Positions 1 through 7,655 are shown, numbered from the stretch's first letter. The stretch: 64,000 bases of DNA from Streptomyces roseoviridis (GCF_039535235.1 NZ_BAAAWU010000001.1:372001-436000); one strand, 5' to 3'. Translations and numbers: made by a program. The notes: generated by a model not told the origin, from the sequence alone.

Positions 1-156
1 CTCGTGACCTCCGATCTCGACCCGCTCGCCGACCTCGTCCGCGCCCAGCGCCTGGCGGTGGCCCTCGCCGAGGCCCGGGGCCTCGACCCGGACCGGCCGC
101 AGGGGCTCACCCGCTCGGTCGTCCTGGACGCCGCCCCGAGCGGCCCCCGGCCGTGA
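1..156 (+). CDS. C-terminal end of a SIS-domain sugar-phosphate isomerase/deaminase-like protein (partial)
   Basis: Only the last 51 codons are inside the window; frame 1 runs open from base 1 to a TGA at 154-156. The tail reads DPLADLVRAQRLAVALAEA, then GLDPDRPQGLTRSVVLD. This is the usual C-terminal signature of SIS-fold sugar isomerases (AgaS/GlmS isomerase-like), where the final helix is followed by a Pro-rich segment and LTRSV. Such proteins convert or deaminate (amino)sugar phosphates in the cytosol. The class II ketose-bisphosphate aldolase that follows 240 bp later is a common partner in amino-sugar/tagatose catabolism and supports the call. Substrate cannot be told from a tail. Confidence 0.55.
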   Translation, partial: LVTSDLDPLADLVRAQRLAVALAEARGLDPDRPQGLTRSVVLDAAPSGPRP

Positions 157-396
157 CGCGGACGGACGGGCCGGCCGGCCCGTGACGCCCGCGGTGCCGG
201 ACGCGCCGGACGCGGACGGCCTCGCCCGGTGCCGGAGGGACGTACGGGGCGGATGGCGGCGGCTCCGGCGGGGACCGGCACCCGGGCGGCCCCACCGCGC
301 ACCGCGACGCGGACGCGGCGCCGGCGCGGGAACCGGCCCGCACCCTCCGGCGGACCGTTCCTCCCCTCACCGCACCGCCCAGCAAGGAGAGACCTC

Positions 397-1293
397 ATGC
401 CCCTGGTAGGAACCGGCGCCCTCGTCCGGCCCGCCGCCGACGCCGGACACGGCGTCGGCGCGTTCAACGTCGTCCAGCTCGAACACGCCGAGGCCGTCGT
501 CGCCGGTGCGGCGGCGGCCGGTTCCCCGGTGGTCATGCAGATCAGCGAGAACGCCGTCCGCTACCACGGCGCCCTGGCGCCGCTGGCCGCCGCCGTGCTG
601 GCCGTCGCCGAGGCCGCTCCCGTGCCGGTCGCCGTCCACCTCGACCACGCGACCGACGCCGCCCTCGTCGCCCAGGCCGTCGAACTCGGCTTCTCCTCCG
701 TCATGTTCGACGCCTCCGCGCGGGACTACGCGGACAACCTGCGGACCACGGCGGAGGTCGTCGCCCGCTGCCACGCGGCCGGCGTGTGGGTGGAGGCCGA
801 GCTCGGCGAGGTCGGGGGCAAGGACGGCGTGCACTCGCCGGGCGCGCGCACCTCACCGGACGAGGCCGTCGCGTTCGTCGCCGCCACCGGCGTGGACGCG
901 CTGGCCGTGGCCGTCGGCACCTCCCACACGATGCTCACCCGTGACGCCGTGCTCGACTTCGAGCTGATCCGGACGCTGCGGGCGGCCCTGCCCGTGCCGC
1001 TCGTCCTGCACGGCTCCTCGGGCGTGGCCGACGAGCACCTGACGCTGGCGGTCGCCCACGGCATGACCAAAATCAACATAGCCACGCACCTCAACCACGT
1101 CTTCACCACCGCCGTCCGGCGGACCCTGGCCGAGAACCCGGCCCTGGTCGACACCCGGCGCTATCTCGCCCCGGGCCGCGCCGCCATGGGCGAGGAGGTC
1201 GCCCGCCTGCTCACGGTGCTGAACGCCCCGGTCGTCCGGCCGGCGGTGGACCGCGTGGAGACGGGCAGCCGCCCGTCCGGCCGCGTACGGTGA
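397..1293 (+). CDS. Class II fructose/tagatose-bisphosphate aldolase family protein (GatY/KbaY type)
   Basis: A 298-residue zinc-dependent aldolase that should cleave a ketose 1,6-bisphosphate to glycerone phosphate and an aldehyde phosphate. Visible family residues are HLDHA (catalytic D83, metal H84), the acidic loop EAELGEVGG (134-141), GTSH (H177), LHGSSG (H205) and KINIAT (225-230). These match the zinc ligands and phosphate-binding loops of the family. Length is normal (about 280-300). The ATG at 397 is chosen over the upstream in-frame GTG at 229 because AAGGAG lies 8 bases before it. It follows the SIS-domain gene and precedes a phosphatase, so a small sugar-phosphate catabolic group is likely. 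Tagatose versus fructose specificity cannot be decided. Confidence 0.88.
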   Translation: MPLVGTGALVRPAADAGHGVGAFNVVQLEHAEAVVAGAAAAGSPVVMQISENAVRYHGALAPLAAAVLAVAEAAPVPVAVHLDHATDAALVAQAVELGFSSVMFDASARDYADNLRTTAEVVARCHAAGVWVEAELGEVGGKDGVHSPGARTSPDEAVAFVAATGVDALAVAVGTSHTMLTRDAVLDFELIRTLRAALPVPLVLHGSSGVADEHLTLAVAHGMTKINIATHLNHVFTTAVRRTLAENPALVDTRRYLAPGRAAMGEEVARLLTVLNAPVVRPAVDRVETGSRPSGRVR

Positions 1294-1332
1294 GGCTTCC
1301 CGGTCCCGGCCTGCGAAGGGAGCAGCGCGGTC

Positions 1333-1944
1333 ATGGGTGACCTTCTCCTGATCCGCCACGGTGAGACGGCGTGGAGCGCCGCCGGGCGGCACACCGGGCG
1401 CACCGACCTGCCGCTGACACCGGCGGGCGAGGCGGAGGCGCGCACGCTGGCCCCGTACTTCGAGGGGCGCCCCGTCGCCTTCGTCCTCACCAGTCCGCTG
1501 CGCCGCGCCCGGCGGACGGCCGAACTGGCCGGGCTGCGCGGCGCTGAGACGGACGAGGACCTGTCCGAGTGGGACTACGGCGGGTACGAGGGCCTGACCA
1601 CGGCCCGGATCCGCGAGGACAGGCCCGGCTGGTCGCTGTGGCGGGACGGCGTTCCGCCGCATGCGGACGGGCGGCCGGGCGAGGGCGCCGAGGACGTCGG
1701 GCGCCGGGCGGACCGCGTACTGGAGCGGATCGCGCCCCTCCTCGCGGACTCGTCGGAGGACGGCGTACTGGTCGCGCACGGACATCTGCTGCGGGTGCTC
1801 GCCGCCCGCCACCTCGGTCTGCCGCCGACCGGGGGACGGCTGTTCCTGCTGCGGACGGCGACGCTCGGGCGGCTGTCCACGGAGCACGGCCTCCCCGTCG
1901 TCGCGGGATGGAACGAGCGCCCCCTCCCCCGTCCCCACGGCTGA
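1333..1944 (+). CDS. Histidine phosphatase (phosphoglycerate mutase-like) family protein
   Basis: A 203-residue branch-1 histidine phosphatase. The phosphohistidine motif LIRHGE (H9) is at the N-terminus, two arginines follow in SPLRRARRTAEL, and the second catalytic histidine is in LVAHGHLLR (H149). The Glu of the WDYGGYEG segment (residues 80-87) fits the proton-donor position. Such enzymes dephosphorylate small sugar phosphates or act as broad cytosolic phosphatases; true 3-phosphoglycerate mutases are longer. GAAGGGAGCAGCGCGGTC before the ATG supplies the ribosome site. It lies 39 bp after the aldolase and could be co-transcribed. Confidence 0.9.
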   Translation: MGDLLLIRHGETAWSAAGRHTGRTDLPLTPAGEAEARTLAPYFEGRPVAFVLTSPLRRARRTAELAGLRGAETDEDLSEWDYGGYEGLTTARIREDRPGWSLWRDGVPPHADGRPGEGAEDVGRRADRVLERIAPLLADSSEDGVLVAHGHLLRVLAARHLGLPPTGGRLFLLRTATLGRLSTEHGLPVVAGWNERPLPRPHG

Positions 1945-2178
1945 CCCGCCGGGCGCGGGCCCCCGGACGGCCGCCCCCCCCAGGAGCTCCCGGGACCGCG
2001 ACGGCGGCTGCGCGAACGCCGCCCCGCCCCGGGGCACCGGCCTCGCCGTGCGCGCACGCCCGGCGGGCGGCCCCGGGCGGCCCGCCGGGCGGGTGGGGAG
2101 CCCGTCGGCGGGTAACCGGGCGGGGGCGAGGGCCGGCCTCCTGGGCCGAACCGCCGGGCACAGAAGAGGAGCGACGTC

Positions 2179-2823
2179 ATGCGAACCTCCGAGTCGATCG
2201 CCGGACTGCTGCGCGCGCACGGACGCACCTACGCCGAGGAGGCCGGCATCAGCCTGCGCGACAAGCCGGCGCCGCTCTACCAGCTCCTCGTCCTGACCGT
2301 GCTGTCCTCGGTCCGGATCAGCGCCGGTACGGCCACGGCGGCCGCGCGCGAGCTGTTCTCGGACGGGCTGCGCACGCCGCGGGCCATGGCGGACTCGGCC
2401 TGGCAGCGGCGGGTGGACGCCCTCGGGCGTGCGCGCTACGTGCGCTACGACGAGAGCACGGCGACCGCGCTCGGCGAGGGCGCCGAGCTGGTCCTGGACC
2501 GCTTCGGCGGGGACCTGCGCAAGCTCCGGGAAGAGGCGGGCGGCGACCGGGACGCGCTCCGCTCGCTGCTGCGGGAGGTGCCGAGGATCGGGCCGGTCGG
2601 CGCCGGCATCTTCTGCCGCGAGGCCCAGGCCGTCTGGCCGGAGCTGCGCCCGTTCTTCGACGAACGCTCCCTCGCGACCGCCGGGGCCCTCGGGCTCCCG
2701 CACACCGCGGCCGGTCTCGCCCGCCACGTACCGCCGGACGACGTGGCCAGGCTGGCGGCGGCGCTGGTGCGCACGCGTCTGTCGGGCGGTATTCGGGAGG
2801 AGGGCTCGCGACCCGGCGCGTGA
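2179..2823 (+). CDS. HhH-GPD-like endonuclease/DNA glycosylase-related protein
   Basis: A 214-residue protein resembling the endonuclease III/HhH-GPD fold. It starts with helices like those of Nth, and residues 130-150 read LLREVPRIGPVGAGIF, the helix-hairpin-helix that binds DNA backbone. In classical Nth proteins the hairpin carries a catalytic Lys and is followed by a VDTH Asp and an iron-sulfur Cys cluster. Here the Lys is not obvious, FFDER may supply the Asp, and no C-terminal Cys cluster exists. It may therefore be a catalytically altered or structural relative. Start ATG 2179 follows AGAAGAGGAGCGACGTC, a good ribosome site. No clear operon partner. Confidence 0.65.
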   Translation: MRTSESIAGLLRAHGRTYAEEAGISLRDKPAPLYQLLVLTVLSSVRISAGTATAAARELFSDGLRTPRAMADSAWQRRVDALGRARYVRYDESTATALGEGAELVLDRFGGDLRKLREEAGGDRDALRSLLREVPRIGPVGAGIFCREAQAVWPELRPFFDERSLATAGALGLPHTAAGLARHVPPDDVARLAAALVRTRLSGGIREEGSRPGA

Positions 2824-2881
2824 GGGACGGCGGGAGCCGGTGCCGAGTGGCGCAGGTGCTGTGGGGTGCGGAGCTTACGGG

Positions 2882-2905
2882 GGTTCGGAGCTGCTTCGTG
2901 GGTAC
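2882..2905 (+). promoter_or_regulatory. Candidate stress-sigma (SigB-like) promoter for the hemerythrin gene
   Basis: GGTT, 14 bases, then GGGTAC matches the known Streptomyces SigB-type consensus GNNT-N14-16-GGGTA(C/T) exactly. It lies about 145 bp before the hemerythrin start. A second, weaker candidate (GTTT-N14-GGGCTA) lies at 2937-2960. Found by eye, not experimentally supported. Confidence 0.4.
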
Positions 2906-3049
2906 CGCTTCGCGGGCTTTGAGAGCGTTGGTGGGGGTTTGCCCGGACGGTGACGGGCTAGACGCGGAGCGAGGACGACGGCGTACCCGCTCGACGACGC
3001 ACCGGGGCGACGGCGTCCGCGACCCGATCACCACGCCGAAGGAGAGGTC

Positions 3050-3622
3050 ATGAGCAGGATGACGAGCGGTTCGCCCCGCACGGTCCAGCCCGAGGACGAC
3101 ATCCTGGAGCAGCTGCTCGAACAGCACGACCGGATCCGGCAGCTCTTCGCCGAGACGCTCGAATCCGAGAAGGACGCCAAGCAGCAGTGCTTCGACGAGC
3201 TGCGTGCCCTGCTCGCCGTCCACGAGACGGCCGAGGAGATGATCCTGCGGCCGGTGGCCAAGCGGGTGGCCGGCAAGGAGGAGGCCGAGGCCCGGAACGA
3301 GGAGGAGTCGCAGGCCAACAAGAAGCTGGCCGAACTGGAGCAGCTCGACGTGCACAGCCCGGAGTTCGACGCCCGGCTCAGGGCCTTCCAGCAGGCGGTC
3401 GAGGACCACGCGCGGCACGAGGAGCAGGAGGAGTTCCCCCGGATCCGCGCCGAGTGCGGCATCGACGACCGCCGTTCGATGGGACGCCGGCTGCGGACCG
3501 TCGAGCGCATGGCCCCCACGCATCCCCATCCCCGGACCGCCGGGTCGCCCGCCGCCCAGTGGACGGTCGGCCCGTTCGCGGCGCTCCTGGACCGCGCGAA
3601 GGACGCGCTGCGCCGCGAGTGA
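3050..3622 (+). CDS. Hemerythrin HHE cation-binding domain protein
   Basis: A 190-residue helical protein with the hemerythrin ligand pattern: H26 in LLEQHDRIR, H59 and E63 in AVHETAEE, and a C-terminal DHARHEEQEE carrying two more histidines and glutamates. These would bind a di-iron centre for oxygen, nitric oxide or peroxide sensing or for protection. Residues 150-190 form a less ordered tail. AAGGAG stands 6 bases before the ATG. A consensus SigB-like promoter lies upstream and a strong hairpin terminator downstream, so it is probably a single stress-induced unit. A second hemerythrin of different sequence lies at 42276-42749. Confidence 0.9.
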   Translation: MSRMTSGSPRTVQPEDDILEQLLEQHDRIRQLFAETLESEKDAKQQCFDELRALLAVHETAEEMILRPVAKRVAGKEEAEARNEEESQANKKLAELEQLDVHSPEFDARLRAFQQAVEDHARHEEQEEFPRIRAECGIDDRRSMGRRLRTVERMAPTHPHPRTAGSPAAQWTVGPFAALLDRAKDALRRE

Positions 3623-3757
3623 CGCCGCTACCGCCCGGACGCGCGGGAGACGGTCGTGGTCCCGTCGGTTCGGACACGGCACGGGGCCGGGGCCCCGAGG
3701 GCGAGGAGCTCCGCGGCCTGGACGGCGAGTGAGCCGCCGCGCTGGCCTGATGAGCAC

Positions 3758-3791
3758 AGGACCGCGCCCGCCGGAAGGCGGGCGCGGTCCT
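3758..3791. terminator. Bidirectional intrinsic terminator hairpin
   Basis: A perfect 15-bp GC-rich stem (3758-3772 with 3777-3791) closed by a GGAA loop, between the convergent hemerythrin and LysM/transglycosylase genes. It has no long T-run, as is usual for Streptomyces. Confidence 0.8.
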
Positions 3792-3808
3792 GTCGGTTCC
3801 GTAACGGC

Positions 3809-4630
3809 TCAGTAGGCGCCGAAGACGTTGTCGATGGAGCCGTACCGGTCGGCCGCGTAGTTGCAGGCCGCGGTGATGTTGGCGACGGGGTCGTACGGGT
3901 CGAAGGGGGTGCCGGCCACGTGGTAGGCCCGGAACGTCGGGTCGATCACCTGGAGCAGGCCCTTGGAGGGGGTGCCGGCGGCGGCGTTGGAGTCCCAGTT
4001 GTTGATGGCCAGCGGGTTGCCGGAGGACTCGCGCATGATGTTGCGGTAGATGCCGTCGTAGCTGCCGGGGATGCCCTTGGCGGCCATGATGTCGAGCGAC
4101 TCGCGGATCCACCCGTCGAGGTTGTTCGCGTAGGTGGCGGCCTTCGGGGCCGCCGCCCGGACCGCCGCGGCGGGGCGTGCCGCGGCGGCGCCCTGGGCCG
4201 AGGAGCGCTTCACCGTCGTGCGCTCGGCCGAGCGGTCGGCGCGCGGCGCGGACTTGTCCCTGCCCTTCGCCTCGGCGTGGACGGTGAGCTTCAGGCCGGG
4301 CCTGATGAGGCTGGGGTCGGCGCCCACGGCGGCCTGGTTGTCGCGGTAGAGCTTCTTCCACCCGCCCGGCACCGCGTACTTGTGCGCGATCTTCGAAAGC
4401 GAGTCGCCGGAGACGACGGTGTACTTCACCAGTCCGGTCTTCGGCGCCGTTTTGACGGTGGCCGCCTTTACGACTGCGACGGAGGGCGTTCCCTGCGGAG
4501 CGACCGCTCCGGCGCTCGTCGCCCCGGCCAGCGGCAGGGCGAGTGCCGCGCTGCCCGTGAGGCCGGCGGCGGCGAGACCACGAGCGAGCGGGGCGTTCTT
4601 GGGGCGACGGTGCTTCCCGTGACCACGCAT
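3809..4630 (-). CDS. Secreted LysM and transglycosylase (SLT) domain cell-wall hydrolase
   Basis: A 273-residue exported muralytic enzyme. The N-terminus is basic (MRGHGKHRRPK) and followed by an Ala/Leu-rich hydrophobic core ending near GATSAGAVA, a Sec signal peptide. A LysM peptidoglycan-binding module spans about 65-120 (YTVVSGDSLSKIA). An Ala/Arg-rich linker then leads to a C-terminal lytic transglycosylase domain with the catalytic Glu in NIMRESSGNP. It cleaves glycan strands, probably in growth or germination. The ATG at 4630 is preferred over upstream starts because GAAGGAG precedes it and the upstream sequence is a riboswitch. Regulation: a c-di-AMP riboswitch and a Crp-like site upstream. 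Confidence 0.92.
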   Translation of the reverse strand: MRGHGKHRRPKNAPLARGLAAAGLTGSAALALPLAGATSAGAVAPQGTPSVAVVKAATVKTAPKTGLVKYTVVSGDSLSKIAHKYAVPGGWKKLYRDNQAAVGADPSLIRPGLKLTVHAEAKGRDKSAPRADRSAERTTVKRSSAQGAAAARPAAAVRAAAPKAATYANNLDGWIRESLDIMAAKGIPGSYDGIYRNIMRESSGNPLAINNWDSNAAAGTPSKGLLQVIDPTFRAYHVAGTPFDPYDPVANITAACNYAADRYGSIDNVFGAY

Positions 4631-4644
4631 GGCGAGTTCCTCTC

Positions 4645-4800
4645 CTTCGCCTGCGAGGTGAGCTGTCGGGTTCGGGCAGGAGATGCCCGGCCGCGGCGCG
4701 CGCGGCTTCACCCCGAGCCGTGTCCGTGACGCCGGACACGGCGGAGAACGTGGGTCCCCCGCTCCTGCCGGAAGGGTCGTGAGTGTGGTGACCGGACGGT
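4645..4800 (-). promoter_or_regulatory. ydaO/yuaA-type c-di-AMP riboswitch in the leader of the LysM/transglycosylase gene
   Basis: Reading the minus strand, the leader contains in order GGGGGACCCACG, GGGGTGAAGCC, and CCCGAACCCGACAGCTCACC followed by TCGCAGGCG, ending about 15 bases before the start codon. These are the conserved core segments of the ydaO class, which binds cyclic di-AMP. In Streptomyces this element is known ahead of resuscitation-promoting factor and SLT-type wall hydrolase genes, where it lowers expression when c-di-AMP is high. The 5' boundary is approximate. Confidence 0.85.
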
Positions 4801-5002
4801 GGCAGGACTCGGCGTTTCCATCCGGTTGACGCGTGACCGTATGCGAAGACAAAGCGCGATAACAAGACGGGAATTAATCAAAGCAAATAGGTGAGGAAGA
4901 TCAACGGAAAGGATCATCCCGATTTTCCGGCGACGTTTCGTCAACACTTTTCCGCGTTCTCGCACTTGACGCCCCGTCGGGCTCACGGCCGTTCTTCGCG
5001 GC

Positions 5003-5016
5003 GTGATTCAGATCAC
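5003..5016. promoter_or_regulatory. Crp-like palindrome between the divergent hydrolase and sortase genes
   Basis: GTGATTCAGATCAC is a perfect 5-4-5 palindrome resembling the Crp/Fnr half-site pair GTG-N8-CAC. It lies in an unusually AT-rich stretch (about 4840-5130) roughly 200 bp upstream of the riboswitch on the minus strand and 205 bp upstream of the sortase start. Crp control of a riboswitch-governed wall hydrolase gene is known in Streptomyces; the assignment here is inference. Confidence 0.45.
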
Positions 5017-5220
5017 CCGAGGGGCGGGGTCCGCCTTTTACCGGAGGAATACCGCCCTTGCGTCACTCAATTCACCATTCCGGCATTGAGGATGAATAAG
5101 AGGACATCGACCGATTTGCCCTTGCTGCCGTCCCGCGCCCCCAGGGGCGGCAGCGCGTAGCGTGGAGGTGTCGGGGCCCTTCCGACGGCACCTCGCCGTC
5201 CCGCCCCACGGTGGGTGATC

Positions 5221-5991
5221 ATGAACCGATCTCGTCGCGCTGTCCGTCCCCGTAACGGTGCCCGTGCCGGTCCCGGCTCGCGCCGGGCCGTCGTGCTCGT
5301 CGTGGCCGTCGTCATGACGGTCGTCGGGGTGCTCCTCGGCTGCGCTCCCGGCACGAGTCGGAGCGCCGACGGGAAGTCGCAGATCCCGGCATCCGCCTCG
5401 CCGCCGCCGGCGGAGCGCGCGAGCACGTCCCCGCCCGCCTCGGCGCCCGTGCCCGCACCGCCCCCCACCCCGGTCCCACGGCCCCGGCCGGCCGACCTGG
5501 ACATACCGTCCATCGGGGTCAGGGACCTGCGGGTGGTGCCGTACGAGGGCACGACCGACGACCGGGCCGGCACCCGGATCCAGGACCGTGGCGTGGCCGC
5601 GAGCCCCTACGGCAGGCGCGGCGGAGTGGGACCGGGCGACGTCGGCAACTACCTGGTGACGGCGCACCGGCTCTCGGCCGGCGGACCGCTGCGGGACCTG
5701 CCGGCCGTCGACGTGGGCGACCGGGTGTTCGTGACCGCGGGCCGCGAGGTGTACGAGTACCGGATCACCGAGACCCGTACCACCTCCTTCCGCTCCGCGC
5801 GGTCCCTCGCCGAGCAGCGTGCCGCCGTGCCCGGGGCTCCGGGCGAGAAGCCCACGCGCGCGGTGATCACGCTCTCCACCTGCGCGACGCCGGAGGACGA
5901 CGCGGCGGGCAACTACTGGCGGGACGCCCTGGGCAACCCCGAGCACCGCATCGACAAGATCGGCGTACTCGTCTCGGTCCGCCCCGCGTGA
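5221..5991 (+). CDS. Class E-type sortase with a lipobox-like signal
   Basis: A 256-residue sortase-fold transpeptidase. The catalytic set is present: H149 in TAHRL, C221 in LSTCATP and R243 in HRIDKIG, the class E pattern found in Streptomyces, where LAxTG-type proteins are joined to peptidoglycan. An N-terminal hydrophobic segment (about 22-40) ends in LLGC with C41, a lipobox-like sequence, followed by a Pro/Ser-rich linker to about residue 95. A membrane-tethered enzyme is expected either way. ATG 5221 is chosen; GTG 5215 is in frame two codons earlier and cannot be excluded. No sortase substrate is evident nearby. Confidence 0.88.
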   Translation: MNRSRRAVRPRNGARAGPGSRRAVVLVVAVVMTVVGVLLGCAPGTSRSADGKSQIPASASPPPAERASTSPPASAPVPAPPPTPVPRPRPADLDIPSIGVRDLRVVPYEGTTDDRAGTRIQDRGVAASPYGRRGGVGPGDVGNYLVTAHRLSAGGPLRDLPAVDVGDRVFVTAGREVYEYRITETRTTSFRSARSLAEQRAAVPGAPGEKPTRAVITLSTCATPEDDAAGNYWRDALGNPEHRIDKIGVLVSVRPA

Positions 5992-6009
5992 ACGCCCGGC
6001 GATGTGCCC

Positions 6010-6115
6010 CGGTGCCCGGTGGCTCCGTGCCCGGTGACGCGGTGACCGGTGATTCGATGCCCGGTGACGCGATGCCCGGTGCTTCGATGCCCGGTGACGC
6101 GGTGGTGACTCGGTG
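6010..6115. repeat. Degenerate short tandem repeat, GTGCCCGGTGACGCG-like
   Basis: About seven imperfect copies of a roughly 15-base unit of the type (A/G)TGCCCGGTGACGCG lie between the sortase stop and the convergent acidic-protein gene. No hairpin or gene is visible in it. Confidence 0.7.
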
Positions 6116-6143
6116 ACTTCCTGACCGAGGCGGCTCGCCCGGC

Positions 6144-6530
6144 TCAGTCGCCCGGTCGCGCGTCCGGTCCCCCGTCCGCGCTCTCCTCGGGCCCGTCGCC
6201 GTCCGTACGGGCCGCTCCCGCGTCGTGGCCGGCCCCGCCCGTACCGCCCGCCTCTTCCTCGCCCGGACCCTCGCCCGCACCCTCGTCGGCGTCCGCGTCC
6301 TCGTCCTCGCTCAGCGGCATCAGTCCGATGCACTCGGCGTCGATCTGGTCGGCGATCTCCATGAGCCCGGTCGCGAGGGACAGCACGGTCGCCGGGTCGT
6401 GGTCCTCGTAGCCCTGGTCGGTGGCCTGCAGCCAGCCCGCCGCGACGCGGCGCAGCAGGCCGGTCATCTGGTCGGCGGGGACCAGGAGGTGGCCGTCCGC
6501 AAGGACGATGAAGGACGTGGGCGCGTTCAC
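6144..6530 (-). CDS. Hypothetical protein with acidic C-terminal tail, coupled to the universal stress protein
   Basis: A 128-residue protein not recognised beyond resemblance to small Streptomyces proteins found beside USP genes. The N-terminal 75 residues are compact and mixed (FIVLADGHLLVPADQM, then LLRRVAAGWLQ). The last 50 are Asp/Glu/Gly-rich and probably disordered. The GTG at 6530 is chosen because CGGAGG lies 8 bases upstream and its bases overlap the TGA of the USP gene (GTGA), indicating translational coupling. The much longer open frame to 6899 is a shadow of the USP gene. Function unknown; likely part of the stress operon. Confidence 0.7.
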   Translation of the reverse strand: MNAPTSFIVLADGHLLVPADQMTGLLRRVAAGWLQATDQGYEDHDPATVLSLATGLMEIADQIDAECIGLMPLSEDEDADADEGAGEGPGEEEAGGTGGAGHDAGAARTDGDGPEESADGGPDARPGD

Positions 6531-6976
6531 GGTGCGGCCTCCGGGCGGACGACGACGACAGGGCACGAGGCGTGGGCGACGCATTGCTGGCTCACGGAGC
6601 CGAGGAGCAGACCGGTGAAGCCGCCCCGGCCGCGGCTGCCCACGACGAGCAACTCCGCTCCGGCCGACGCGTCGATCAGCGCCTCGGCCGGCCGGGCCCG
6701 GACCACGTGCTCGACCACCGGCACCTCGCCGACCGGGATGAGCACGGTCCGTATCTCGTCCGACAGGGCCCGGCGGGCCGCCTCCTCGTCGAACGCGGCG
6801 GAGACCGGCGGCGCGGAACGGCCCACGGCGCCGGGGACGTCGTACGCCGCCACCACCTCCAGGGTCGCCCCGATCAGCCTCGCGTGCCGGGCGGCCCACC
6901 GCAGGGCCCCGTACGAGGAGTCCGACCCGTCCACGCCCACGACCACGCGCGCGTTCCGTCCGCCGGCGTCCTTCAT
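6527..6976 (-). CDS. Universal stress protein (UspA family)
   Basis: A 149-residue single-domain USP. It begins VVVGVDGSDSSYGALRWA (ATP-binding Asp and Gly-Ser) and ends with GSRGRGGFTGLLLGSVSQ, the G-x2-G-x9-G(S) nucleotide-binding motif, then CPVVVVRP. Such proteins bind ATP and contribute to survival in hypoxia or starvation; in actinobacteria they are often in dormancy regulons. GAGGAGG precedes the ATG at 6976. Its start overlaps the stop of a 69-residue Pro-rich ORF (ATGA), and its stop overlaps the next gene (GTGA), so three genes form a tightly coupled unit. Confidence 0.93.
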   Translation of the reverse strand: MKDAGGRNARVVVGVDGSDSSYGALRWAARHARLIGATLEVVAAYDVPGAVGRSAPPVSAAFDEEAARRALSDEIRTVLIPVGEVPVVEHVVRARPAEALIDASAGAELLVVGSRGRGGFTGLLLGSVSQQCVAHASCPVVVVRPEAAP

Positions 6977-7182
6977 GGCCGTGGCCTCCTCGTGCGGTCC
7001 GCCGTGGGCGGGTCGGGCCTGGGAGCGGGCTGGGGCGAGGGCCGGGGAGCCGGCCGGGGGGCCTGGGGGTCGGGCGGGAAGGGGCGGGTCGGTGGCGCCG
7101 GGTGCGGGTCGGTCGGGTCGCGGGGGAAGGGCTGGGTGGGCGGCCCGGTCTCCTGCTGTGCCTCGGGCGGGGTGTGCGTCAC
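6973..7182 (-). CDS. Small proline-rich protein translationally coupled to the USP
   Basis: A 69-residue ORF beginning GTG at 7182 with GGAGGAGG at ideal spacing upstream. Its TGA overlaps the USP ATG (ATGA). The sequence is built of Pro-Arg-Asp-Pro and Pro-Ala-Pro-Arg units with no hydrophobic core, so it is probably disordered. On the DNA level it is a G/C-skewed imperfect repeat. It may be a leader ORF that opens the USP ribosome site rather than a functional protein. No family recognised. Confidence 0.45.
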   Translation of the reverse strand: MTHTPPEAQQETGPPTQPFPRDPTDPHPAPPTRPFPPDPQAPRPAPRPSPQPAPRPDPPTADRTRRPRP

Positions 7183-7236
7183 GGTGCTTCGCCTCCTCCG
7201 TACGGGTCCGCCGTCCGGGCCGGACCGGTCCGCCGC

Positions 7237-7655
7237 TCAGGTGTCGCCCTCGACGGACGAGATGTCCGCCAGCGCCGATCCCGGGTCCTTCTCGACGGCG
7301 AGGTCGCCCAGGGTGACGATGCCGACGAGCCGGCCCTCCTCGGTCACGGGCAGGCGGCGCACGGCGTGCTCGCGCATGAGGCCGACGGCACGGTCGAGGC
7401 CGTCGCCGGGTGCCACGGTGACGGCCCGGTCGCCGCACACCGACCGGACCGTGGTGTCCGCCGGATCCTTGCCCTCCGCCATCACGCGGAGGCGAGGTCA
7501 CGGTCGGTCACGATGCCGAGCAGCCGGTCGCCGTCGGCGACGAGCACGTCGCCGATGCCGGCGTCGCGCATCACCCGCGCCGCCTCCGCGGCCGACGTCA
7601 GCGGGCCGACGGTGACCGGGTGGCCGTTCATGACGTCGCGCACGGACCGGGTCAT
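7237..7655 (-). pseudogene. CBS-domain-pair protein gene interrupted by a one-base frameshift
   Basis: The first part (ATG 7655, preceded by AGGAGGAG) encodes one CBS repeat: MTRSVRDVMNGHPVTV to GIVTDRDLASA, stopping at TGA 7482-7484. The second part (7237-7482) encodes the matching second CBS repeat: MAEGKDPADTTVRSVC to VGIVTLGDLAVEKDPGS. In intact relatives the text runs VTDRDLAVRVMAEG, and inserting one G near 7491 restores exactly that frame. The break therefore looks like a single-base deletion. Because the stop and the next ATG overlap (TGATG), the halves could still be made as two coupled single-CBS polypeptides. Intact CBS pairs bind adenosyl ligands. A sequencing error is possible. 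Confidence 0.8.

Noticed and set aside
4891..5160. An 89-codon plus-strand frame in the AT-rich spacer
   Set aside because: No ribosome site, and it crosses the expected promoters and Crp-like site.
6144..6899. A longer form of the acidic protein (251 codons)
   Set aside because: The extra N-terminus is Arg-rich shadow of the USP gene; GTG 6530 has a ribosome site and a coupled overlap.
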